Part shown: positions 47,518 through 58,533 of the stretch, piece after piece
Layout: the number at the start of each line of letters is the position of its first letter
Position numbering within the stretch: the stretch's first letter is position 1
Assembly (NCBI GenBank): GCA_036435485.1
Contig: CM071598.1
Coordinates: forward strand, 176,028,148-176,092,147
Direction: 5' to 3'
DNA from: Saposhnikovia divaricata
Taxonomy: Eukaryota > Streptophyta > Magnoliopsida > Apiales > Apiaceae
Length of the DNA stretch: 64,000 bases
Made by a program: the position numbers and the translations under genes
Notes under the pieces: generated by a model
Databases searched by the model: none
What the model saw: only the letters and a program-made list of their open reading frames with translations
What the model was told of the DNA's origin: nothing

Positions 47518-48297
47518 CTACAGAAAAATAAAACATTCCAAGGACACAAGTGGGTTTTCGATCAACTCATTACTTGTCGGTGGCCACTTGCCTTCTTTAT
47601 TGCTTCCCTCCTTTTTTCTTAAATTCTCAGATAAATCGGATCTGACCCGACCCGGTGACTTCCCTGTTTTTCTAACTGATGGGCTGCGACCCAAATTCTG
47701 TCTTGACCCGGCATTGTCATTACGGATCACAGGCGACCTTGACCTCCGGCGAGAACTTTCTCCGGCGTCTCCAACTGGCCTCATTTCCTTCCCATTATTC
47801 GGGTCGACCCGTTTGTCTCTTCCAGGTACGATCCGAACCCGATTAGGAGACGGCTGATCGGGTCTCCTAGCCGGAGATTTCGCCACTCCCCTCTCTCTCC
47901 TCCCATGTAACTCACCAGAATACGACCGGCGCTTGAACTTCTCCGGCGATCCAATTTTCCGGCGAATTTCTCCGATTTCTTCATTTTCTCTAGAGTAGCT
48001 CTCACTCATAGAACTACAAATCTCCGAAATTTCAGGAACTTCTTCTGGGTTATCATGCCTATGAATCTTTTTGAAATAGGTCCCATTTTTTTCATCAAAA
48101 TCATGAACATTTGGCTGTAAAGATTGAATCTTTTTTTGAGGTTTCAAGATTCTTGGAGTGGTGGGTCTTAGTTTTCGAGTCTCAGAGAGAACTTCTTTGA
48201 CTGATTCTTCTAGTAGGTGTGGTTGTGGTGATCTTGGCAATGGTGCATTGTTTGATGGTGTTGAATTTGATTTGTGTTTGCTTACAAAACAACCCAT
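47518..48297 (-). CDS. Predicted N-myristoylated Ser/Arg-rich plant protein (single exon)
   Basis: Intact 259-residue frame, the only convincing host gene in the window. It starts MGCFVSK: Gly2 fits N-myristoylation and Cys3 palmitoylation, so the protein is predicted to sit on a membrane, probably the plasma membrane. Residues 32-40 read SVKEVLSET, a motif I associate with an uncharacterised plant family annotated as serine/arginine repetitive matrix-like. The rest is disordered and rich in basic residues, Ser and Pro (RRSRSPVIR, GRSPSVRKTGKSPGRVR), and the extreme C terminus is hydrophobic (NPLVSLECFIFL). No catalytic domain. Codon use is more GC-rich than its surroundings, as expected of a gene. 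The start is the first ATG after a (GT)n tract and gives the acylation signal. Function unknown; scaffold or signalling adaptor is possible. Confidence 0.85.
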   Translation of the reverse strand: MGCFVSKHKSNSTPSNNAPLPRSPQPHLLEESVKEVLSETRKLRPTTPRILKPQKKIQSLQPNVHDFDEKNGTYFKKIHRHDNPEEVPEISEICSSMSESYSRENEEIGEIRRKIGSPEKFKRRSYSGELHGRRERGVAKSPARRPDQPSPNRVRIVPGRDKRVDPNNGKEMRPVGDAGESSRRRSRSPVIRNDNAGSRQNLGRSPSVRKTGKSPGRVRSDLSENLRKKEGSNKEGKWPPTSNELIENPLVSLECFIFL

Positions 48298-48446
48298 TTA
48301 GGACACTATGTGTGTGTGTGTGGAGATAGAGTGTTGATTTTACTGGGAGAGTGAAGAGAGTTTTTTCATGGTGATAAATGTATGTATATATCAATGTTGT
48401 TTGTGTTGGAAGTTGTGATTGGGAGATATTGGGATGAAGAGGATGT

Positions 48447-48457
48447 CTATATATTGG
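48447..48457 (-). promoter_or_regulatory. Candidate TATA box of the host gene
   Basis: Minus-strand CCAATATATAG about 150 bases upstream of the ATG, followed by a C/T-rich probable leader with a short (AC)n tract (48,309-48,321). Position and sequence fit a plant core promoter; the start site is inferred. Confidence 0.45.
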
Positions 48458-48714
48458 GAGTGACAATGTGAGCTCATGCTGATATGTGTAGTTGATGGAG
48501 TATAATTTATATACTTGACTCTTGACCGAAAAATATACTCCTATATATAGTATTAATAAAGTAACATTGTAGAGAAGAAATATTCGATCAATTGGAACTT
48601 TTTTAACAGTACCAAGAGTCCATGGCATTGAATCATTGATCCATTCATAGTATAAAATGTAGCAAAAAAATAAATATAAAATGTAGATTTATACAAACAA
48701 AAAAGATAGAGGAT

Positions 48715-49403
48715 TGTCACGCCCCGCCAAAATTCAACCTATCTAAGTGCGGAATATTCTAGAGAAGGCCGGAAGGGTCCGGATGACTCTAGGATATAGT
48801 GGAACATTGCGGAGTTCTCTAGAAGGTGCTTGGGAATTCGAGAAGAATCTAGAAGATGGCGGAACGTGGTGGAGCTTCGTGGAATCTTCCGGAACCTTCA
48901 GAAGCTTGGGAGCTTTCTAGAGAATTCCTAGATGTTATGTATATATTTGTAATTCTAGATATGGTAAGATCTAGAATAATCTTGTATAGGCTTGATAGGG
49001 GAATAATCTAGAAACATGTGGGATGTACATGTTCTAGAATTCTTTCCAAGTGGTGGAGGAGCCTATAAAAGGGTGAGACCCCTCATTTGGAGAGGCGTAG
49101 AGAGAAAGGCATAGAAAGTAATATAAAAACTGAAAGAGGAATATAGAGGTTGTCTTGTAACTAGCAAGGGGCTAGTGTGGGTCAAAAGGATCCAACTCTT
49201 GTAATATTGGGATTACTAATAAAGAAAGGGTCTTTGTTAGTAAGTTTGGTTGTCTTCTACTCTTATATTTCTCTTACATCCGCTGCATAAGTGTTAGGGA
49301 ACACTTGGGGTAAGGCTGGTCTAGTAGTTCGTTCGGGGGATCGACAAGAGCTAGACGCCGGCACGGCTGGATTAGAAAGGGGACGAATTCTAAGGCCGTG
49401 ACA
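48715..49403 (+). repeat. 5' LTR of element D
   Basis: 689 bp. TATA box TATAAAAGG at 49,074-49,082, polyadenylation-like AATAAAG near 49,209, and many TTCTAGAA / TCTAGAA blocks upstream of the TATA box. Confidence 0.93.
48887..48899 (+). promoter_or_regulatory. Candidate heat-shock element in the LTR of D
   Basis: TTCCGGAACCTTC fits TTCnnGAAnnTTC, the three-unit heat-shock factor site, about 175 bp before the TATA box. In the 3' LTR the same place reads TTTCGGAACCTTT, so the site is damaged there. Binding is predicted only. Confidence 0.5.
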
Positions 49404-49406
49404 ACG

Positions 49407-49418
49407 TGGTATCAGAGC
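49407..49418 (+). promoter_or_regulatory. Primer binding site of element D
   Basis: TGGTATCAGAGC, initiator tRNA-Met type, three bases after the LTR. Confidence 0.92.
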
Positions 49419-49453
49419 TAGAGGTTACGGAGGGCGTAATCTTGACACGAATC

Positions 49454-51118
49454 ATGGCGAAGAAGGTTGACGAAGTTCTCGTGAAGCTCGGCGTGGGCTT
49501 GGAGAAATTGGAGGCACGCATGGAGCAAATCGAGAGCAATTTCAAGACCTTAGAAGACCATGTATTTGAGGAGCTTGGACGTGTGAAGGAAGAGGTCCAA
49601 GACTTGCAAATGAGGGAGGTGGCTCGAGAGGAGCGGGTCAAAAACTTGGAGAAGATGGTTGCTGAGACATGCGGTGCGGTCAAGGCCCAACTCGCCAAGA
49701 TCGAGGCTGGGATGCTTGGAGGAGGTTTCTTAGCGCTCGAGGCATACAAGGTTGAAGCACCTAAGCCCAAGGAGTTCAATGGCGTAAGGGACGCAAAGCT
49801 CGTGGAGAACTTTCTGTGGGACGTGGAGAACTACTTCGAGGCGGTGGGGATAGTCGACGAGGCGACTAAGGTGAGAACCGCTACTCGATATCTTAGTGAC
49901 AATGCAACCTTGTGGTGGCGTAGGAAACACGCAGATATGGAAAAGGGCCTTTGCCGAATTGAATCTTGGGGAGACTTCAAACGGGAGTTATAGAAGCAGT
50001 TCTACCCCGAGAATGTGGTGTACATGGCTAGGAAGAAAATGAGGAAGCTCAAGCAACGGGGCAACATAGGGGACTACGTGAGCGAGTTCACTACCTTAAT
50101 GTTGCAGATTCCTAGCATGACTAAGGAGGATTTCTTGTTTTACTTCGTGGATGGACTTCAAAATTGGGCCAAGCAAGAGCTACAACGAAGGAACGTCAAG
50201 GATGTGGACGAAGCTATAGCCGTGGCAGATTCCTTGACGGAGTTCCAAAGGGGGTCGCCCAAGCTAAGGGAGCATCACGAGGAGAGTGATGGTGATGACA
50301 GTGAATGTGACAAGGGCAGTGTTGGCTCGAGGAGTGGAAACCCAGGAAGGAAGAAGGATGCGGGGGCATCAACAATCCATGTCCCGAGTGATGAAAAACC
50401 AAAGGGCTATGTGCCGAAGAAGGGGTGCTATGTGTATAAGGGGTCACACGTGATGGCTAAGTGCCCGAAATTAGGATCGTTGAGTGCCATGCTCCAAAAA
50501 GGGGAAGACGAGCCAAGGAGGTTGTCGATTTTGGAGAGGGTGGAGGCACCAACAGATGAACCCATGGTGACTTACCTTGGGAGTATGAGGATAGTTGAGG
50601 AACAACCCTCAACGAAGGAAAAGCAGGGTCGTGAAGCCAAGGGTGAGGGCAAGACGACCTTGAAGGGGGCAAAAGACAGCGCAACTAAAGGAAGTCCAAA
50701 GTCTCCTAAGGGAAACGAAGCCAAGGACGAGGGGCGTGTGTCGCCAAGCAAAAAGGGGCAACGTGGGGGCGTTACAAGGCAAGAGTCGCAACGGGTATCT
50801 CCGACAAGCGCTGAGAGGCGGTACAAGGAGGTCAAGGAAATACTTGGGGAGCGGCTCGTGAAATTGAAGGGTTTGGCACCGAGTAGGCAATACTTGGTGA
50901 GGTGGAAGGGTGTGGCACCGAGTAAGGCAACGTGGGAGTTGGAGCCGAACTTGGAGCAACACCAAGAGGCGTTGGAGCGATATTGGGAGGCAACGACGTC
51001 GACGAGGGCGTCGACAGATTCGGTGGGGGAGAGTGTCACGCGCCGCCAAAATTCAACCTCTCTAAGTGCGGAATATTCTAGAGAAGGCCGGAAGGGTCCG
51101 GATGACTCTAGGATATAG
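49454..51118 (+). pseudogene. Element D gag-chromodomain fusion, one in-frame stop
   Basis: One frame from ATG 49,454 (MAKKVDEVLVKLG) to 51,118, with a TAG at 49,991-49,993 in place of a Lys codon. N-terminal coiled coil (residues about 5-90), then the retrotransposon gag fold (EFNGVRDAKLVENFLWDVE, ATRYLSDNATLWWRRK, after the stop KQFYPENVVYMARKKMRKL). The zinc knuckle is degenerate (CYVYKGSHVMAKC, second Cys lost). A Lys/Glu/Gly-rich linker is followed by a chromodomain (about 50,830-50,990; YLVRWKGVAPSKATWELEP). In complete chromoviruses the chromodomain ends the integrase, so an in-frame deletion has removed everything between gag and the integrase tail. The last 28 or so codons lie in the 3' LTR. 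Confidence 0.85.
51022..51033 (+). promoter_or_regulatory. Polypurine tract of element D
   Basis: GGTGGGGGAGAG directly before the 3' LTR. Confidence 0.85.
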
Positions 51119-51722
51119 TGGAACATTGCGGAGTTCTCTAGAAGGTGCTTGGGAATTTGAGAAGAATCTAGAAGATGGCGGAACGTGGTGGAGCCTCGTG
51201 GAATCTTTCGGAACCTTTAGGAGCTTGGGAGCTTTCTAGAGAAATCCTAGATGTTATGTACATATTTGTAATTCTAGATATGGTAGGATCTAGAATAATC
51301 TTGTATAGGCTTGATAGTGGAATAATCTAGAAACATGTGGGATGTACATGTTCTAGAATTCTCTCCAAGTGGTGGAGGAGCCTATAAAAGGTTGAGACCC
51401 CTCATTTGGAGAGGCATAGAGAGAAAGACATAGAAAGTGATATAGAAACTGAAAGAGGAATATAGAGGTTGTCTTGTAACTAGCAAGGGGCTAGTGTGGG
51501 TCAAGGGGATCCAACTCTTGTAATATTGTGATTACTAATAAAGAAAAGGTCTTTGTTAGTAAGTTTGGTTGTCTTCTACTCTAATATTTCTCTTACATCC
51601 GCTGCATAAGTGTTAGGGAACACTTGGGGTAAGGCTGGTCTAGTAGTTCGTTCGGGGGATCGACAAGAGCTAGACGCCGGCACGGTTGGCTTAGAAAGGG
51701 GACGAATTCTAAGGTCGTGACA
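51034..51722 (+). repeat. 3' LTR of element D
   Basis: 689 bp, same length as the 5' LTR, with about 25 substitutions and no indel seen. Confidence 0.93.
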
Positions 51723-52016
51723 GGATGCACTACCTAAAATGCAGGATGGCTACTTCGAGCCTGTTTGGCATGTTTTTTTTTTTAAGTTCTTATGGACATA
51801 TTTTCGGGTAAAATTTTCATATTTTGATAATTTTCTTTTATCCAAGTATTTAATATATGTTTGAGATTCTATAAGTTGAAAAAAAAAGTTAGTTTTTTTT
51901 CAGAAAAAAGTTAGAAATCTCTAATTTTGTCTTAAAATAAGTTACCTTTTCTGGAAAAAAAGTTCCACCAAACACACCCTAAAAGTTTGGAAAATATTCT
52001 GAAACTTCATCTGCAA

Positions 52017-52713
52017 TATGGGTGTTCAAATAATCCGTCAAACCGTGAATCCAGACCGGACCACAACAATCCGAACCATTGAAACCGTAAAAATCGTTAT
52101 TAGTGGTTCGGTTACCCGACCGTTTATACATAAATGGTTTGGTTATGGTTTTCAATATTTTAAAACCGGTTAAACCAAATCGGACCGTTATATAATAATA
52201 CGTTAAAAATTCTAGTAGATAGTTATAAGTTAAGATTATAATTTATAGTATTTAATGTATATACGTATATATAATAAAATGATTAAATTACTTAATAAAT
52301 ATAATATTGAGTTAATTGTCAATATGTTGTGGTTCTACACTAAATTAATTTGTTTACTATTTATATAAATTCGATTGAATTATATAAACGTAATATGTAA
52401 ATAGTAGACTAAACATTGATAAACATATATTGTAATTATATATATGTGTAGTGTATAATATTAATGTGTATTAAATTTTACTTTATATTTATTTAAATCA
52501 GAATTTCAATTTAAGTTTAATTAAAAATAAAAAAATATATGTTATAAATTTCAAACCGTGGTTCGAAATCGAACCAATCCGTATTTCTATGATCTCGTTT
52601 GGTCTTGGCATCTAAATCGTCTGGGTTGGTTTTGATTTTTGAAAAACCGTTTATATTGGTTTAGTTTTGAAAAAAACAAGAATCCGGATCAAATGAATTC
52701 GTGAACACCCCTA
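52017..52713. mobile_element. hAT-type MITE
   Basis: 697 bp. Ends TATGGGTGTTCA and (reverse complement) TAGGGGTGTTCA, with flanks ATCTGCAA and ATCTGCAC (8-bp TSD, one mismatch). Subterminal AACCG / CGGTT repeats on both sides of an AT-rich core. TAGGGGTGTTCA is a common plant hAT terminus. Confidence 0.85.
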
Positions 52714-52721
52714 ATCTGCAC

Positions 52722-53480
52722 CCGGAAAAAGAAAAAAAATAAGGAGATCTGACATACGCCAACTCAACTCACTACCCTACTAGCACAAAATTCAAACGAC
52801 AAATGTATATGACTATTAATATAGTAGCTCGTAACCCACACTAAAATGGCTGAATCAACTGCAATCTGCATGGTTATATTGATTAATATAGATACCACAG
52901 TACGTACAATGTGCACATTGTACAGACCATTTGGTATCCTAGAACAAGTGATAATGTTGGGACAAGAAAAAGTTAAAGACAAATTATCACGTTAAATGAG
53001 AAAATATAATTATTGATTATCAGATGGGATCAAAATTTATTATCATTATTAATGGATTATAACTTTAGAAAATATTAATTTAAAGACTGTCTAATATATA
53101 GGTAATTTAATTATACAATGTAAACAAATTATTAGTGTCATAAAAAACTAGTACATGTTGCTTGTCAAAAAAAAAAAAAAAAACTAGTACATGTATGATG
53201 TATTAGTATATCTATCAGTGTATGTACAGCTGATATATAATTGGCCAGATTTTAATATAGAAAATGAGTGCAACAAGTCATGTCAGATGTAGATATAGCG
53301 GGTAGCAACTAGCAAGTACCCTATAGAGTGTAAGTGTAGTTTTCAGCACTGCTGGTGCCGGACGTATTGAATGCATGAAGAATGGGTAGGTTCGGTTGGT
53401 ACATGAGCTCAGATCTATCCCAACACTCACACTTTCAGATCATCTCCGAGGCCTAGTACCGTTAGGTAAAATTTATACTA
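52722..53480. other. AT-rich intergenic DNA
   Basis: No gene or clear element seen. Contains an A-run around 53,166-53,182 between two copies of ACTAGTACATGT, possibly a small poly(A) insertion with target duplication. Confidence 0.5.
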
Positions 53481-53483
53481 TTA

Positions 53484-53868
53484 GAGCATCTTCAATGGGA
53501 GAGACCCCTTAGGTAAATTTTAAAATTAATTACCTTAAATAATAATTATAAAGAATGTGTAAAAAAAATTACACTCCAATGGGACAAAACTGTTATCTAT
53601 AATTATAGATAATCTCTTGATGTTGGCTATATTTGTCGAACCTCTAGAGACCTGTAAGAAGATTCCACATCATCTATTACCATAATAAAATAATACATTC
53701 TATTTATAACAACTTGAAATAATAATAACATACCATTTTTAAAAAATAGCCAATCATTATAGCCAATACCATCGGAGCACAACGCCTTACAGGTTCAGTA
53801 AATTTTACATAATCAATATTTTATATCATTTTAGCCAACCAATTTAACCAACACCATTGGAGATGCTC
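53484..53868. mobile_element. PIF/Harbinger (Tourist)-like MITE
   Basis: 385 bp, terminal inverted repeats GAGCATCTTCAATGG and (reverse complement) GAGCATCTCCAATGG, flanked by TTA on both sides (53,481-53,483; 53,869-53,871). The 3-bp TTA duplication points to the PIF/Harbinger group. Confidence 0.75.
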
Positions 53869-53871
53869 TTA

Positions 53872-54840
53872 TATTAAAGTTGAAATATTGAAAGTTTTAA
53901 AAAAATTTGTTTTCGATTTGGTTATCCTAATTATTAAAATAAATAATTAAATTACAAAAATAACTTAAAATATTAATTACTAATGTTATAGTAATTATAT
54001 TCCGATTAAAATTCCTTCATCCACATTGAGCTTCTATTTGGATTCTTTTTTCTGCTCCAACAACTAAATTACCCATTTTTTCTAAAGATTTTACTTCTAA
54101 CTAAAACACTTTACCATTTAATTTAAAACTAATATTACAATAATTAATATATATCTAAAATATCACACCTTATCTTTCCGTAATTATTTTTAGTTGTAAT
54201 TTTTGTAATTAAAACAGGTTACTTTTTAATTTAAAATTAATCTTGCGATCACTAATATACACCCAAAAATATCTCACCATATATTCAAATCATTATTTTT
54301 AGTAATAAATAAGAATCGTTTGGTCTAATAATAAGATCTATTATATGATTAAATTAATTTAATAAAAATTCAAAGTTCAAACGCGTCAACGACATTTTTA
54401 ATTTAGAATTTTACAAAATAAATTTTAAACATTGCATATCATTATATAAATTTATATTAAATTAAAAATATTAAAAATAAGGATTATATAAAAACATAAT
54501 TATAATGTTAAATAAATTTTATAACCTATCAAAAGAAACTCGTGCGAGTAGTAATCTATAATAATTGTTAGCAAGGTTGTACTCCAATGGTATTAGCTAT
54601 AATTCAAAAACAGTATTTTAAAATGATTTTAAGAGTTATCTTGCATTTAAAGGATCAAAACTTGTAAAATTCATATTTAATTCATTTTTTATCCTAAAAA
54701 TATTTTAAAAATATGTGGCTATTTATAATTTCATAATCTTTATTTTAAAAATTTTAAGTTTAATGTTTTACCCAATTTCCACTTAATTTTGATTTTAGAA
54801 GTTATTTAATTGATTTTTATAATAAATATATCCATGTACC
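53872..54840. other. AT-rich intergenic DNA with MITE fragments
   Basis: No gene. The piece around 54,570-54,620 (ACTCCAATGGTATTAGCTAT, then AATTCAAAAA) resembles 59,830-59,880 and the MITE ends at 53.5 and 61.8 kb, so it is probably a fragment of that family. Confidence 0.45.
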
Positions 54841-54850
54841 GGTACCCAGT

Positions 54851-54927
54851 GGCACCGTAACTTGAAGTTACGGGTGGCACCGTAACTTCAAGTTATGGTG
54901 GCATGCCATAACTTCAAGTTATGGTGG
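54851..54927. repeat. Three tandem short palindromes (TAACTTSAAGTTA)
   Basis: Three units of about 26 bp, each with a perfect or near-perfect TAACTT-AAGTTA inverted repeat flanked by GGCACC / GGTGGC. GC-richer than the surroundings. Confidence 0.7.
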
Positions 54928-55209
54928 CCAGACAAATCATATGTTTATATATCTTAACTTAAATAAAGTATTCAAATATAACGGGTGATGATGTGGATGA
55001 ATTTAGAGAACGTGCTCAGAATCAACAAATATAGCGGATGAGATTGTGATTTCTATAATTATACCTAACAGTTATGGTGCGTTGAAGTGGTTTATTTACT
55101 TGAAGGATCTGTATAAGGGCTACACTGGGAATGCCGAATAAACTTTATTGCTAACAGGCGGTATGGTTGGAGATGCTCTCACTACTTCCATGAGTCCATC
55201 ACCATTCAC

Positions 55210-56350
55210 TTTTTTTTTTTTTTTGAAAGGAAATAAAATTCATTAGATGCAATCAGATAATAACGTCTCCAACAACACTCTTGGAGGAGACACAAAGACG
55301 TTAGAGTAATTTGGCAAACAAGGAACTCTAGCCATAAGGTGAGCTGCAATGTTTGCTTGTCTCTTAACGTGGATAATAGATAAATCTTGTCTAGACCTAA
55401 GCTTTGAATTGCAATAGTCGAAAACATGACCAATTTCAGTGAAATACATTTCTCCATTCTTAATGGCCTTGACAGCCATCTCTGAGTCGTTCTCAATATC
55501 AATGTTCTGCCACCCCATTTCTTCAATCCATTCAATTGCCAGTTGGATTCCTCGAGCTTCGGCCTCCATGACTGTGGTTCTTTCCTGGAAATTTGCTCTT
55601 TTACCCACAACATATTGGCCCTGATTATTCCTGATGAGCATACCAATCGTAAAGCTCGTTCCTCCATTTGCTAGAAAAGCGTCGACATTAAGTTTGCTGC
55701 GTCCCTGTGAAGGTGGGATCCAACTTGTGATTTTAATTTCTGTATTCTGAGGAGTACTCTTCGTTCTTCGCTCCATTGCTGCTTGCCAGTCCTTCACCTG
55801 CCTTACATTGATTTCCATTGCTACCGAAGTGGGAGTGGTAAGATTTTTCCAGACCTTATTGTTTCTGGCTCCCCAAATACAGTATAAAACCTCTGCAATT
55901 TTGATTATCGTTTCCTCATCTTCGTTGGTAATCTTGTCAAGAAGCCATTCATGAACCCACTCGACATTCTGCATATCATAATTGAGCCCTGCAATCTGCC
56001 AGCACTCCACAGCATAGTTGCAGTCGAAGAAGATATGAGATAAGTGTTCAATGTCCGTCTCGCACATAGGGCAGTTCATAGGAACCACCACTCCTTTACT
56101 CCTGAGCGACCATCGAACTGGGACATTTTTCTTGCAGAAGCGCCATAGGAAAGTTCGCATTTTGTGAGGTATTCTAAGGTTCCATAATTTCACCCAACCT
56201 TCAGAATTCGAACCCACATTCGACTCCGTATGATGTTTTTCCCAGAGATAGTAACCAGTTTTCACCGAGTATCCACCATTAACCGTTCCGGTCCAGGTTA
56301 CTTTATCTTGGACCTCTATTCTTGTTGGAACAGATTGTGGTGTTTTCCCA
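55210..56350 (-). mobile_element. LINE E, 5'-truncated, with poly(A) tail
   Basis: Minus-strand L1-type 3' end. The poly(A) is the T-run at 55,210-55,224. The body keeps only zf-RVT and RNase H and is cut at about 56,350. No TSD identified. It lies next to a MITE end (TTGGAGATGCTCTCA near 55,160-55,180). Confidence 0.85.
55243..56335 (-). pseudogene. LINE E ORF2 C-terminal fragment (zf-RVT and RNase H)
   Basis: Open frame with no internal stop from the truncation point to 55,243. zf-RVT: DKVTWTGTVNGGYSVKTGYY, NLRIPHKMRTFLWR, CPMCETDIEHLSHIFFDC. Then an RNase H of the RVT_3 type: KLNVDAFLANGGTSF (first Asp), MEAEARGIQLAIEW (Glu), DIENDSEMAVKAI (Asp), IHVKRQANIAAHLMAR (the usual HV.R..N..AH). 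Catalytic acids appear intact, so the fragment is a fairly young insertion, but it has no start, endonuclease or RT and cannot act alone. Distinct from LINE F in sequence. Confidence 0.88.
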
Positions 56351-56499
56351 TACTATTTTGCATACAATAAATTATTTATGTTTTGAAATAATTTTAAATT
56401 ATTTGCAGAGTTAGAGGTTCTACGTTTTTCTTCCCAAGTAACCCTTAAATGTAATAAAAACAAGAAAAAAAAAGGGACAAAATTTAGATATTAAAGTTG

Positions 56500-57000
56500 T
56501 TGCAGAGATGGCCGCCGGGTCACTTTGGAATTGAGGAGTACAATTTTAGTCCCCCATCCCCGTTTTTTATCAGCTTCACAAACTCATCCCGATCCCTGAA
56601 CAGAGAATATTTTACTTTCCATCCCGAACGGGAAAGAAAATCAGATATTTTTATTTTTATTAAAATAATAAATTTTAATACATTATGTAACAAATTTCAT
56701 AATAAAATTAATTTTTTAAACTATGATATATAATATATATTTTAAATTCAATGAGTTACTCTAAAAAAAATTCGAATTAATATTTATTTATACAAAAAAA
56801 TATTATTAAATTAAATTTTTTTATTAAAATTTTGAATCCGTAAAATGAATTAAAAATTTTAAGCACTAATAAAATATAAAAATTGATTTATTTGTAATAA
56901 TTTAATTATATACATATATAAATATATTTAATTTTTAAAAATAAAATCGGGACGGGGATCCATTTCTCAATATTTCATTACGAGTACCCTTAATGTAAAT
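56500..57000. mobile_element. Possible hAT-like MITE
   Basis: CATCCCCG / GATCCCTG-rich left part and CGGGACGGGGATCC right part in opposite orientation around an AT-rich core. Termini and TSD not resolved. Confidence 0.3.
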
Positions 57001-57118
57001 CTTCCCTTCGCAGGAGACTACGATTAACTAGTATTCCTTCGACCCTTCTTATTAATATTTTTTTATTATTCGCATTGCTAAGATTCGAACCTTCTTCTTC
57101 TTCTTCTTATTATTATTA

Positions 57119-58090
57119 CTAGACAACTTAGCTGCACTTCGCACTTCGCGCGGTTAGTAAATTTTTATTATTTAATAATGAAAATGATAAATTAATTTTT
57201 ATTTTTTTTTTAAATTAATTAATATTTTAAAAAAGTGATTTAAAACAATTTGTATGAATTATTAATTGGAATAATACCCTCATTATATATCAAAAATTTT
57301 AATAATCTTAAAAAAAATCATAAAATATGAAAAATAACAATTACAATATTAATTATAAATAAATAACGTTTTGAAAGCCGACACCTCTCTCATAACATAC
57401 ATGCTAAATAATAACATAAGAATTTATATAATTAGAATATTAATTTATTTTGACACAATATAATGAAAGAATATGTGTATAACATTTTTATCGACTTTAT
57501 CGGTCGATAGAATGGTTGAGTTTATTATGTACAAAAATAAAAAATCTGTCGATATTATTTTATACAAATTCTAGATTTTAACCAAAAGGTTATACTTCCT
57601 TAAATTATAACGATTTCCATAATCACTGATAAAAAATTGTTTGAGAAGTTAAGATTGTTTGTCTTACGGTCATCCAAAAAAAGTTTGCAAAAATCTTCAA
57701 CATGTAATAAAAAATGAAGCAATGTGAACAATTAATGACACAATATGAACAATTTTAAGTCGTTAATTTATATAAAAATAATCTTAAGTTTATAAATATT
57801 ATTAATATTTTAAATTTGAATAAAGTTTGTTTACCATTTATATAAATAATATGAAGTAATTAAATTTAAATGTGTGTATATATATATATTCATAAGTCTA
57901 ATTAATGATTATTAAGATGTCATTAAGATACAATTTAATGTAAGAAAAAAATCAGTAAAAAAAAATAATCAAAAAAGTGAAAATTTAAGAAAAATATTTT
58001 AAACACTTTTGGTGCATTTTCAATCTCCCGATACCTGTAGTTTTTGTACATGGATTCTATGGAATATAAGGATCTAAATCTATAATATAT
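57119..58090 (-). mobile_element. Helitron-like non-autonomous element, copy 1
   Basis: Minus-strand 3' end: GC-rich hairpin-like CCGCGCGAAGTGCG, then CTAG followed by T (57,119-57,122). The interior is collinear with copy 2: GCCGACAC/TCTCTC block at 57,378, a TAACGATTTCC block at 57,607, an ATCTCCCGATACC block near 58,020. The 5' end is not exactly placed. No Rep/helicase. Confidence 0.6.
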
Positions 58091-58533
58091 AAAACTTCTT
58101 AATTGAGTTGTTTTAACCAAAACTTTTGAATTTTGGAGTTTTAATTTATGCACCTTTTTTTTTTATTCTTATTATCAATTTGGCACCAGATTAAACTTGA
58201 CCTTAATTTCTTATATAATGATTATAAGCCTGTGAAAAATCATGCTACTGTAAGTTAAAATGAATTATTTATGATTTTATTAGTGTTTTATTTTACATGA
58301 CTTATAATTATATGTTCACAAATGGCCAAACATCTCTTAGAGTTTATATTATTTTTTATATGAGTTCATGAGTTGGTACCACAAACATAAAATTCGAGTT
58401 GGTTATTCATTCAGCAAGAAGCAAGAAAAAACGAGAGTTGTAATTCATTTTTTTACCGCCTCATATATATGTTTGTTGATCTATAAAATTGACGAAAATC
58501 ATTGAATAAGGCATGAGAGGAAACTAATTGATA

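Larger units (their letters stand above)
48715..51722 (+). mobile_element. LTR element D: short gypsy-type (chromovirus) derivative with gag and chromodomain only
   Basis: 3,008 bp with two 689-bp LTRs (TGTCAC ... GTGACA), initiator-Met primer site and a PPT. The flanks GGAT / GGAT give a 4-bp (5 bp with a shared A) duplication. The interior encodes only gag fused to a chromodomain; protease, RT, RNase H and integrase are gone. This matches the TR-GAG class of non-autonomous retrotransposons. LTRs differ at about 25 positions (3-4%), older than B and C. Confidence 0.88.

Noticed and set aside
50214..51126. Long antisense frames opposite the gag-chromodomain gene of element D
   Set aside because: Composition shadow of the GC-rich coding strand; no domain and no start context.
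53150..53195. A-run flanked by ACTAGTACATGT repeats as a SINE or processed pseudogene
   Set aside because: Only the A-run and a short duplication are present; no body of an inserted element could be identified.
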